Positions 18,360 through 25,233 of a DNA stretch of 64,000 nt are shown in pieces. Position 1 is the stretch's first letter. Each line of letters starts with the position of its first letter. The position numbers and the translations under genes are program-made. Origin of the DNA: an uncultured Phycisphaerales bacterium (GTDB taxonomy: Bacteria > Planctomycetota > Phycisphaerae > Sedimentisphaerales > Anaerobacaceae); contig CALEZT010000115.1 in assembly GCA_937927975.1 (NCBI GenBank), positions 1-64,000 of the forward strand, in the 5' to 3' direction. The notes under the pieces were generated by a model. That model was given only the letters and a program-made list of their open reading frames with translations. It was not told where the DNA came from and ran no database searches.

Positions 18360-18840
18360 CCCCATCCAGCGAATCATGGTTTACGTCGATGGCAGCGAGC
18401 AGTCCATCACCGCCGCGCAGTACGCCATCTGCCTGGCCTCGTTTTCCCGGGCTGAGCTGATCGCGTGCTACATCGTCAATACGACCGCCGTCGAAGACCT
18501 CCTCCGAGCCAGGATCTTCCTGCAGGACGAGCAGGTGGAGTACGAGCACGATATGGAGGCCGATGCCCAGCGCTATCTCAACTATGTCGGTGAACTGGCG
18601 GCGCGCAAGGGGGTGACTGTCATCCGCAAGAGCGGTCGGGGCAGCGTGCACAAGGAGATCGTGGCCGCCGTCAAGGAGTACGAAGTGGACCTCCTCGTCC
18701 TCGGGGAGTTGTCCCACATCCGCAGTCGCCGGGACGAGTTCTACGACGAGGCCGAGCGGGCGATGCGCGCAACGTCCTGCTCCGTGCTGATCGTCAAAGA
18801 CGAGGATCGGGTCTACGAAATGTACGAGTCGCTGACGTGA
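18352..18840 (+). CDS. UspA-domain universal stress protein, coupled to the ATPase operon
   Basis: The 162-residue UspA-fold protein begins with the family first strand (RIMVYVDGSEQSITAAQYA) and later has VDLLVLGEL and SCSVLIVKD. The usual ATP-binding signature GxxG-x9-G(S/T) before the last strand is replaced by a charged stretch (ELSHIRSRRDEFYDEAERAM). It therefore probably does not bind ATP in the MJ0577 way. Its 8-bp overlap with the rotor gene suggests a role tied to ATPase level or activity, which is inference. The gene 3' end contains the promoter for the next pair. Confidence 0.85.
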   Translation: MGNPIQRIMVYVDGSEQSITAAQYAICLASFSRAELIACYIVNTTAVEDLLRARIFLQDEQVEYEHDMEADAQRYLNYVGELAARKGVTVIRKSGRGSVHKEIVAAVKEYEVDLLVLGELSHIRSRRDEFYDEAERAMRATSCSVLIVKDEDRVYEMYESLT

Positions 18841-18865
18841 CAGGAAAGAGTCGAACGAGTATAAT
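18837..18865 (+). promoter_or_regulatory. Internal promoter before the PTS EIIA and STAS genes
   Basis: GTGACA (18837-18842, overlapping the UspA stop), a 17-bp spacer and a perfect TATAAT (18860-18865) precede the EIIA ATG at 18901 by 35 bp. It allows the EIIA-STAS pair to be expressed apart from the ATPase. Confidence 0.55.
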
Positions 18866-18900
18866 TGCCTTCGCACGAGAAGTACCAGGAGAATTGTGCC

Positions 18901-19350
18901 ATGGCGTTGATTGATTTGGTGGTGCCAGAGGTCATCAAGCTGCCTCTGGAGTCTACGGACAAGCCCGGGGTGTTGCGGGAGCTCGTGAACGTGCTGCACC
19001 AGGCGGGCAGGATTCAGGATTTCGATGCGGTGCTCAAGGCGGTCCAGGAACGCGAGTACAAACAGAGCACCGGATTGGAGGAGGGGATCGCGGTCCCGCA
19101 TGGCAAGACGGCCGCCGTCTCCAGCCTGCAACTTGCCATCGGCATCGCTCCGCAGGGAATCGACTTCAATTCGCTGGACGGCAAACCCGCGAAGCTCTTC
19201 TTTCTTCTGGTCGGTTCGCCCGATCAGTCCGGCCCCCACGTACAAGCTCTTGCGGACGTGGCCAGGCTGGCTCGCTCGAAGATGTTCTGTCGCGCGTTGA
19301 TCGATGCCGAGGATGCGCAGCAGGTTGTTGAGCTGATGAGGAACGAGTAA
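18901..19350 (+). CDS. PTS EIIA type-2 domain protein (PtsN/FruA-like)
   Basis: This 149-residue protein matches the EIIA fructose/mannitol/PtsN domain. GIAVPHGKT contains the phosphorylatable histidine (about H67), preceded by REYKQSTGLEEG and followed by the GIDFNSLDGKPAKLFFLLV strand typical of this fold. No EIIB, EIIC, HPr or EI gene is nearby, so a regulatory phospho-acceptor of the PtsN type is more likely than sugar uptake. The ATG at 18901 is preceded by AGGAGAA. It lies 15 bp before a STAS gene and downstream of the UspA-like gene. Confidence 0.9.
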   Translation: MALIDLVVPEVIKLPLESTDKPGVLRELVNVLHQAGRIQDFDAVLKAVQEREYKQSTGLEEGIAVPHGKTAAVSSLQLAIGIAPQGIDFNSLDGKPAKLFFLLVGSPDQSGPHVQALADVARLARSKMFCRALIDAEDAQQVVELMRNE

Positions 19351-19365
19351 TGACGGAGGTGCCCC

Positions 19366-19728
19366 ATGCCGATTCGGGAGTGGCCCGGCAGCGCTCTTCT
19401 GGCGGAGTTCCCCTCTAATCCTGCGCTGGGAGACGAATTGTGCGGCGCCACGCGTTTGCTGCAGGACCGCGCCGCCGGCGGCGTCTGCCATGTCGTGCTG
19501 GACTTCATGAACGTGGACTTCGTCGATTCCAGTCACCTGAGCAGTCTGCTGCGGTTTCGCCAACTCGTGCAGCATCACGGCGGCAGGCTCTTTCTCTGTA
19601 GCCTCGGTCCTGCGGTGGGACGCATGTTGACCAAGGCCGGTCTGGATGGCATGCTCGAGATCAAGCCCAACCGATTTGACGCTCTGGCCGCCGTACAGAC
19701 CGGCGACCTGCGTGGCGGGGTCAAGTAA
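19366..19728 (+). CDS. STAS-domain protein (anti-sigma-factor antagonist-like)
   Basis: This 120-residue single-domain STAS protein has the key block HVVLDFMNVDFVDSSHLSSLL, whose DSS corresponds to the loop holding the phosphorylatable serine of SpoIIAA/RsbV-like antagonists. It is followed by GGRLFLCSLGPAVGRML. Such proteins bind an anti-sigma kinase or act in partner-switching. No kinase gene is in the window. The GGAGGTG before the ATG is strong. It ends the run of genes that starts with the ATPase. Confidence 0.85.
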   Translation: MPIREWPGSALLAEFPSNPALGDELCGATRLLQDRAAGGVCHVVLDFMNVDFVDSSHLSSLLRFRQLVQHHGGRLFLCSLGPAVGRMLTKAGLDGMLEIKPNRFDALAAVQTGDLRGGVK

Positions 19729-19902
19729 GCACATGCCGCCATTCCATGATGGGCGCCGCCGAGCCCCTGCCGACAGGATAGGCCTTCACCACAATTGGTG
19801 ACGACTCGCTGACAGCCGTCATCTCGCCGTACCACCAGCCGGCCGGATAGATGACCATCGCTTCGGCACATCCGAACAGTCCGACCAAAACACTATGCCT
19901 CG

Positions 19903-20310
19903 TCAGGAGAATTTGTGGGCAGTGTCTGGCTCCGGTAGTGCCCCGAGGTTGTGATAGAGGGCCAATTCCAGCGTCTTGAAGACCTTGAAGCCGTAGGCTC
20001 TTCTCGTGGTCACTTTCGCCTTGGCGTTCAGGCCCTCCACCACGCCGCTGGAAAACGCCTTCTTCGCCCGAAACCGGTTCAGGATCAACTCCCGATGCCC
20101 CCGCAGCATGCGAGCCGCCTTCTGCCTCGGCTCGATCCGAGAGCGCATCACCCGCGTGCACCAGCGATCCAGAAAGCGGCCCGCCCAGGGGGCACTGCAA
20201 TCCTCCCAGAAGAATTGAGACTCCTCTTTCAGCAGGTAGCTGCGAACCGCTTCATCCACCCCAAACGGGCCGGCGACGAATCGGCGAAGTGGAAGGGACG
20301 CCCCTGCGAA
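19903..20310 (-). pseudogene. C-terminal fragment of an ISL3-family transposase
   Basis: About 135 residues remain, reading SYLLKEESQFFWEDC, FLDRWCTRVMRSRIEP, HRELILNRFRAKKAFSSG and VVEGLNAKAKVTTRRAYGF. This is the conserved end of ISL3-type DDE transposases, including the final catalytic Glu in VVEGLN. The N-terminal two thirds and the inverted repeats are missing. The homology can be read upstream past the nominal GTG at 20259 to about 20310 before it ends. It is a dead insertion-sequence relic. Confidence 0.8.
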
Positions 20311-20382
20311 CTTCCGAGGAAGGCCGAGGTCTTCATCCCCTCAATCCCGCCCACAAATCAGTCAAGTGAGCCGCTTATTTCT

Positions 20383-20847
20383 TTACAAGCTCTTAGTGAG
20401 CCGGGGGCTGGAGTGTTCCAGCAGTCTCTGGGTTACTGCGGTTGACACGCCTCTTTGGGCGAGGAGCGAAGCGAACGTCTTGCGCAAATCATGGAATCTC
20501 AGTTCGGGCAAACCGACAGCTTTCCGGATTCGCCCTGACTTCTTTGGACTGAACCTGTCACCGAAAGGTCTTTCTTGCCCATCAGGGAGCGTGGCCACGT
20601 GATTGGATAACTCCGTAACGATCGGTTCGGGGATCGGACGCTCCGCCATTGCCTTTCCTGCTTTGCGGTTCCGTGTGGTGATGGTATTTCGGTCGAAGTG
20701 AACGTCACCGATGTGGATCGCTTCTATGTCACTGCGACGAAGCCCTGTCGTCACAGCCAGAAGCACTCGCAACCGCAGAGTCGGATGTTTCACGGTAGTC
20801 GAGAGTAGAGCCTGGACCTGCTGCGCTGTCAGGGCTGACTGTACTCC
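20383..20847 (-). pseudogene. Truncated tyrosine-type recombinase (integrase) fragment
   Basis: The frame reads ALTAQQVQALLSTTVKHP, then RVLLAVTTGLRRSDIEAI with the box I arginine, then FHDLRKTFASLLAQRG with the box II HxxR, and stops just after TQRLLEHSS. The N-terminal core-binding domain and the last box with the nucleophilic tyrosine are both absent, so it cannot catalyse recombination. An in-frame stop at about 20848 marks the upstream break. A second fragment of the same kind, in opposite orientation, is at 29812. Confidence 0.8.
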
Positions 20848-20853
20848 TCACAG

Positions 20854-21063
20854 GCGTGGATCCTCTACAGGATTCTGCTGCTCGACATTCTGAACGAGAG
20901 CCGCTACAATGCGTATTCACACGCCGCCAAGTCCCTGATGACCATGCAGGAATTGGCCGCTGTCGCCGGCATTGAATCGCAACAGACGGAATTCGTGCAA
21001 CACCTTCGACAGGCCCATGGCCGCAAGAGTTCATTCTGGGCAAGAGTCAAGACAGGCTCATGA
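20854..21063 (+). pseudogene. C-terminal remnant resembling DUF6880-type proteins
   Basis: An open stretch without a start codon encodes about 69 residues: AWILYRILLLDILNESRYN, AYSHAAKSL, then QHLRQAHGRKSSFWARV and a TGA. The pattern (AxxLYRxLLxDIL, AYxHAAxxL, HGRKxxFW) is that of the C terminus of proteins annotated DUF6880, recalled from family memory. It abuts the broken end of the recombinase fragment on the opposite strand. It is a relic and has no upstream gene part in the window. Confidence 0.5.
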
Positions 21064-21207
21064 GGGACCCGATGATCCTGCATCACCAAATCCCCATGAA
21101 AGACGGTCCAACGTAATCCCTGCGGGATAGTCCGTCCTGGCGTCAGACGACCTTCGATCTGGCCGGCCGCACCCGTGTTCACTGTTCACTCCACTGCCAA
21201 ATTCCTG

Positions 21208-21236
21208 TTGACAGAGGGGCATACTGTTGCCAAGAT
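21208..21236 (+). promoter_or_regulatory. Putative promoter of the module 1 binding-protein gene
   Basis: A perfect TTGACA (21208-21213), a 17-bp spacer and a weak CAAGAT (21231-21236) lie about 62 bp upstream of the ATG at 21298. The -10 runs into a cluster of TGCACA repeats, suggesting regulation at the initiation step. Confidence 0.45.
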
Positions 21237-21259
21237 GCACACATGCACAGCTTTGCACA
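21236..21259. promoter_or_regulatory. Operator candidate: three TGCACA direct repeats
   Basis: TGCACA occurs at 21236-21241, 21244-21249 and 21254-21259, directly downstream of the candidate -10 and upstream of the sugar-binding lipoprotein gene. The same hexamer forms an inverted repeat at the promoter of the divergent module 1 operon (29694-29709), so a shared regulator is likely. Confidence 0.45.
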
Positions 21260-21297
21260 AATGTAACAAGCTTACGGGAATCGTGGAAAGGATCAGC

Positions 21298-22329
21298 ATG
21301 CACAATGCGGAGCGATTCTGTGTTTTGGTGACCATCACGGCCCTGATTTTGGTCGGTGTTTCATGCTCTCGTCGAGGGGATGGCCAGGGGCGGACGACCG
21401 TCTGTTTCGCATTCCAGGATTTGGAGACGGAATTCTGGATTGCCGGCCACAAGGCGATTACCGAGACGCTCAAGGAGAAGGGCATACGGGTCATCGAGTA
21501 CAACGGCAACGAGGATGCCAATCGGCAACTGGAGCAGGTCCGTGCGGCGATCGCCCGCGGCGTGGATGGCATCATCATCATCCCCCAGGACGGCGAGAGC
21601 GCCGTCACGATCGTCGGCGAGGCGAACAAAGCGGGTGTCCCGATCGCGGTCTTCAATCGCCCGCCTGCGAACAGGAGCAATCCCGCCATCGTGATCGTGG
21701 CCGACAACGAGAAGATCTCCGAACAGGCGGTATTGTACATGGCCTCACAGGCGCAGAAACTGGGGCGCAAAGTCACGCCGCTGATCCTCGTCGGCGACCT
21801 CGGCGACAGCAATGCGGTCGCCAGGCGAAAGGGGTTCATGAACGTGATCCAGAAGTACCCCGATCTGTTCAACGACGTGATCGAAGTCCCGACGAAGTGG
21901 GACGCCGTGACTGCCCAGGCGAATCTCGAAGCCGCTCTGCAGAGGAACCCGAACGTGGACTTCGTCTTCACTTCGTCCGATTTCCTGTACCCGCAGGTCC
22001 GCGCGGTTCTGGAGCCGCTGGGCAAGTGGAAAAAGGTCGGCGAACCCGGGCATGTCATTCTCGGCGGGCTCGATGGCGATACCCGCGCGGCCCGCTGGAT
22101 GAGAGAAGGCTATGTGGATGCCACCGGCGTGCAAGACCTGTTCTATGAGGCGGATGTGTTGCTCACCGAATTGCTCCGGGCCATTGAGGCCGGAGAGAAG
22201 ACCCCCGAGAAATGGATGGCCGATCCGGGTTTTGCATTGACCCAGGCCAATCTGGCCGAACGAGCCATGGATATGTGGGGCTACAGGTTGCTCATGGAGC
22301 AGGACCGGCCCGCGGCGGTTACGAAGTAG
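21298..22329 (+). CDS. Sugar ABC transporter substrate-binding lipoprotein (RbsB-like)
   Basis: This 343-residue exported protein has a signal peptide ending in the lipobox VGVSC, with the lipidated cysteine near residue 23. It then has the type I periplasmic-binding fold of ribose/galactose binders: FAFQDLETEFWIAGHKAITE, GVDGIIIIPQDGESA, VPIAVFNRPP and HVILGGLDGDTRAA. GGAAAGGA precedes the ATG at 21298; an upstream in-frame start at 21175 would bury the signal peptide. No ABC ATPase or permease gene is adjacent, since the next genes are convergent, so it is an orphan binder. It may feed a transporter elsewhere, such as the one at 41.7-44.3 kb, or act as a sensor. Confidence 0.88.
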   Translation: MHNAERFCVLVTITALILVGVSCSRRGDGQGRTTVCFAFQDLETEFWIAGHKAITETLKEKGIRVIEYNGNEDANRQLEQVRAAIARGVDGIIIIPQDGESAVTIVGEANKAGVPIAVFNRPPANRSNPAIVIVADNEKISEQAVLYMASQAQKLGRKVTPLILVGDLGDSNAVARRKGFMNVIQKYPDLFNDVIEVPTKWDAVTAQANLEAALQRNPNVDFVFTSSDFLYPQVRAVLEPLGKWKKVGEPGHVILGGLDGDTRAARWMREGYVDATGVQDLFYEADVLLTELLRAIEAGEKTPEKWMADPGFALTQANLAERAMDMWGYRLLMEQDRPAAVTK

Positions 22330-22341
22330 AGGTCCGACCTG

Positions 22342-22860
22342 TCATCCGTCTGAAGGATAGATCTTCTCCGGCGGGTTCCTTCGTTTCGGCCGCTCGATGA
22401 GTTCGATCGTCGTTCCGATGAGACTCTCGGTATCCAAGTAGGCGTAGTGCCCGTCGTCGTCCGGGCCGAAACCGGCGCCGTCCTGGGTCATCGCGAGACC
22501 CGCATGGGCTGCCCGCTCGACGGCCTGCTGCATGTTGTCCGTCAGAACGCCGAGATGGTGGACGCCGTAACCATGCTTCTCGACGAACTCGCTGTAGACG
22601 GTGTCGCCTTCGAGCGGCTCGATCAGCTCGATCCGCAGATTGCCGATGTGCGACAGGGCCACGCGCATCTTGTACTCGGCGGGTTTGCCATGGCGGGTCA
22701 TACGCTTCACGAGCGGTTTGCCATACGTGTAGAAATGCCAGGGGCCGATGCCGAAGATCTTCCAGTAGTTCTCCACCGCCTGATCCAGGTCCGGCACGAT
22801 CATGCAGATCTGGGCAATCTCCCGAATCGGAAACGGGGCCTCGTTCGACTGCTTGTCCAT
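22342..22860 (-). CDS. VOC-family (glyoxalase/epimerase-like) protein
   Basis: The 172-residue cytoplasmic protein has two beta-alpha-beta-beta-beta halves of the vicinal-oxygen-chelate fold. The first is IAQICMIVPDLDQAVENYWK with FGIGPWHFY, and the second begins GYGVHHLGVLTDNMQQAVE. His and Glu at HHLG and TTIELIE are candidate metal ligands. The arrangement recalls methylmalonyl-CoA epimerase or glyoxalase relatives. It is the last gene of the module 1 operon, 14 bp after the alcohol dehydrogenase. It could epimerise or isomerise a keto-sugar intermediate, which is inference. Confidence 0.82.
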   Translation of the reverse strand: MDKQSNEAPFPIREIAQICMIVPDLDQAVENYWKIFGIGPWHFYTYGKPLVKRMTRHGKPAEYKMRVALSHIGNLRIELIEPLEGDTVYSEFVEKHGYGVHHLGVLTDNMQQAVERAAHAGLAMTQDGAGFGPDDDGHYAYLDTESLIGTTIELIERPKRRNPPEKIYPSDG

Positions 22861-22874
22861 GGTAATGCTTCCCT

Positions 22875-23915
22875 CTAGGGCAGAAAGACTGCTTTTCTCA
22901 CCTGGCCCTGCATGGCCAGCTCGACGCCTTTGGCGAACTCGGCCAGGGCGAATCGGTGCGTGACGATTCGATCGCCGTCGATGCGGCCGCTCGCGAGCAG
23001 GTCGAGAGCCGTCGCGTAATGTCGCAGCGCGAAGATCGTCGTGCCGATTACCTGCAGGGCGTTGTAGTGGATGATGTTCGTGTCGAGAGCCGGCTTCGAT
23101 TGCCCTTTCGGCAATCCGCCGAACAGAAGGATGCGTCCTCCCTTGCGGGCCATCTCCACCGCCTGCACCTGCGATGCAGGCGAGGGATTGGCGGTGATGA
23201 CCACGTCCGGCCCCTTGCCGTCCGTGAGCCGCCGGGCCTCCGCAACGAGGTCCGACGTGGAGGCGTCGATCAGGCCGTCAGGTTCAAGGTCGCCGCAGGA
23301 TCGCAGACGCAAGGCATCAAGGTCCGCGACCAGAACTTTGGCTGCTCCGTGCATCTTCGCAAGAAGCAGGTGAATGCCTCCGATGGGTCCGGCGCCGAGC
23401 ACGGCCACCGTCTCTCCCGGACGGATGCGGCCCTTCTCTTGGGCGTGGAGGCAGGAAGCCAATGGCTCCGCAATCGCCGCAACGGCAGGGTCCAGGGTCG
23501 GAGGGATCGGCGCGATCGTTCCTCGCTCTGCCGCCTCTGGTGGAATGGCAACATACTCCGCAAACCCGCCAGGCCAGGCTTGGGCGATCTCCCGATACCC
23601 CTCGCACAACTCATGCCGTCCGTCCAGACAGAAGTCGCACCGCCCGCAGAAGACCAGCGGCCCTACGGCCAGCATGTCGCCCGGTTTCCAAGGGCCCTTG
23701 AAACAAGACCCGACCTCCGCGACCCGGCCGCTGATCTCGTGGCCAATGGTCCAGGGGAAGGTCACTTTGCGATGGCCGTGGCGGAGAGTCCGCAGGTCCG
23801 AGCCGCACAGTCCGCATGCATGGACTTTCAGCAGCACACCGCGCTGGGGGCATTCGGGGACCGGCGCGTCCTCCACGGAGAAATCCATCGGAGCTCGAAC
23901 GATGACAGCTTTCAT
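22875..23915 (-). CDS. Zinc-dependent medium-chain alcohol/polyol dehydrogenase
   Basis: The 346-residue MDR enzyme has the catalytic zinc cysteine in [23 protein letters not shown] for the zinc histidine/glutamate, and the structural zinc lobe [15 protein letters not shown] with four cysteines. The Rossmann block is [17 protein letters not shown]. It is closest in style to sorbitol, threonine or galactitol-type dehydrogenases that oxidise a secondary hydroxyl using NAD. It starts 4 bp after the SAF-domain dehydrogenase, with only a weak ribosome binding site, so translational coupling is likely. Confidence 0.9.
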   Translation of the reverse strand: MKAVIVRAPMDFSVEDAPVPECPQRGVLLKVHACGLCGSDLRTLRHGHRKVTFPWTIGHEISGRVAEVGSCFKGPWKPGDMLAVGPLVFCGRCDFCLDGRHELCEGYREIAQAWPGGFAEYVAIPPEAAERGTIAPIPPTLDPAVAAIAEPLASCLHAQEKGRIRPGETVAVLGAGPIGGIHLLLAKMHGAAKVLVADLDALRLRSCGDLEPDGLIDASTSDLVAEARRLTDGKGPDVVITANPSPASQVQAVEMARKGGRILLFGGLPKGQSKPALDTNIIHYNALQVIGTTIFALRHYATALDLLASGRIDGDRIVTHRFALAEFAKGVELAMQGQVRKAVFLP

Positions 23916-23919
23916 ATTC

Positions 23920-25215
23920 TCAACTCTGCGATGCGAGTAACTTGTCCTGCTCTCTTCTCATTCGATAGATGAACGTCGTGCTGTCCGGCGTGAAGTTCTC
24001 TTGCGTCAGGATAGAGCCTTTGGCAATACTCTTTGTGACGGTCCCGCCTGCAGCGATGCCCAGAGGGATGGCTTTCAGCTCGCAAGCCTGCCTGTACGCG
24101 TAGATACAACCGCGGATGTCGGCGCTGCCGATGCCGCCGATCTTCTCGCCGGCTTTGATGTTCCGCTTGGCGACGGCAACCACCTCCGAGTGCATCTCAT
24201 CGGACGCGACGGTGGCCTCTCCGAGCAGCACGGCTTCCGCGATCGACTGCGGCGTTTCGATGTCGCACAGATGATAGGGCCGCAAGTGGAGGTAGTATGG
24301 CCCTTCCGCCTTCGTGATGAACTTCATGTCCTTGCGGATGCGCTTGTCGTCGGTGAAGACGATCGCGAAGACGCCGGGGGCGAAGCTGCCGGTGGAGTAA
24401 TCGACGGCGCCCCGGTGCGCGAAGATGCCGCCGTCGGCCTGCGGGATGAAGACCCGAGCCAGGTCCTCGACCTCGACCTTCGGCCCGTGCATGCCGGGCA
24501 CGTCCGGCAGCAGGCCGGTGGCGTTCGAGACCGCCGCCATCTCCACCATCGTCTTGGTTCCGTCGACGAAGGAGGCGAGAATCTTGGGATTCATGTCCTT
24601 CGAAGCGGCCTCTTGGGCGTAGCGCTCCGGCGTGGCCTCCGGATTGATGGGATTGTTCTTGCACTTGCCCAGGCAGACGACCTCAAAGCCCATCAGAATC
24701 GCCTGCTCATGCAGCATTTTGCAGACGCCGGGCTCATCGCCCGAGGCCACCGTGTAGATCGAACCCTTCGCGCGGGCGAGGTGGCTCAGGTACGCGCCCA
24801 CCGTGATGTCCGTCTCGACGTTGAGCATGATGATGGGCTTATGGCTCTCGATCGAACGCAGGGCGATCCGGGCGCCCACGTCCGGGACGCCCGTGGCCTC
24901 GACATTGGCCTCGATGGCCTCGGCCTGCGCAAGCAGTTCCGCGTCCGCCGTGACGGCGCGCGATCCCCCTCGCAGGGCGTCCTGAATCTGCGAGACCGTT
25001 TCGGCCGATCGGATCGACTCGCGCGGGACTCCCATGTCGAGAAACGTCGTGATCGCCCGATTGATGTCGATGTCGGCAATGGCGGAAACCGCCATCCCCT
25101 CGATGTTGTTGATGGTGTGGGCGAGGCCCGAACCCATCTGGCCGCAGCCGACGAGACCCACGGAAATGGGCCGACCCTCGGCTTGCCTGTGCTTGAGTTT
25201 CCGAATCAGTTCCAA
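23920..25215 (-). CDS. Homoserine-dehydrogenase-like NAD(P)-binding protein with C-terminal SAF domain
   Basis: This 431-residue enzyme has an N-terminal Rossmann motif ([12 protein letters not shown]), a catalytic core with [17 protein letters not shown], and an SAF-type tail ([19 protein letters not shown]). Members of this family sit in carbohydrate clusters and look like homoserine dehydrogenases without the ACT part, but substrates are mostly unknown. The start is TTG, supported by AGAGGA 6 bases upstream and by the leader [17 protein letters not shown], usual in relatives. It lies between the hydrolase (18 bp) and the zinc dehydrogenase (4 bp), so two consecutive redox enzymes act in this pathway. 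Confidence 0.85.
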   Translation of the reverse strand: MELIRKLKHRQAEGRPISVGLVGCGQMGSGLAHTINNIEGMAVSAIADIDINRAITTFLDMGVPRESIRSAETVSQIQDALRGGSRAVTADAELLAQAEAIEANVEATGVPDVGARIALRSIESHKPIIMLNVETDITVGAYLSHLARAKGSIYTVASGDEPGVCKMLHEQAILMGFEVVCLGKCKNNPINPEATPERYAQEAASKDMNPKILASFVDGTKTMVEMAAVSNATGLLPDVPGMHGPKVEVEDLARVFIPQADGGIFAHRGAVDYSTGSFAPGVFAIVFTDDKRIRKDMKFITKAEGPYYLHLRPYHLCDIETPQSIAEAVLLGEATVASDEMHSEVVAVAKRNIKAGEKIGGIGSADIRGCIYAYRQACELKAIPLGIAAGGTVTKSIAKGSILTQENFTPDSTTFIYRMRREQDKLLASQS

Positions 25216-25233
25216 GAGTGTCCTCTGTTCACG

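Noticed and set aside
20904..21182. Minus-strand 92-codon frame over the DUF6880-like relic
   Set aside because: The plus strand carries the recognisable relic; the antisense product shows no family features.
23999..24002. Possible fusion of the SAF dehydrogenase with the alcohol dehydrogenase
   Set aside because: Both have separate intact starts and stops with a 4-bp gap; they are coupled, not fused.
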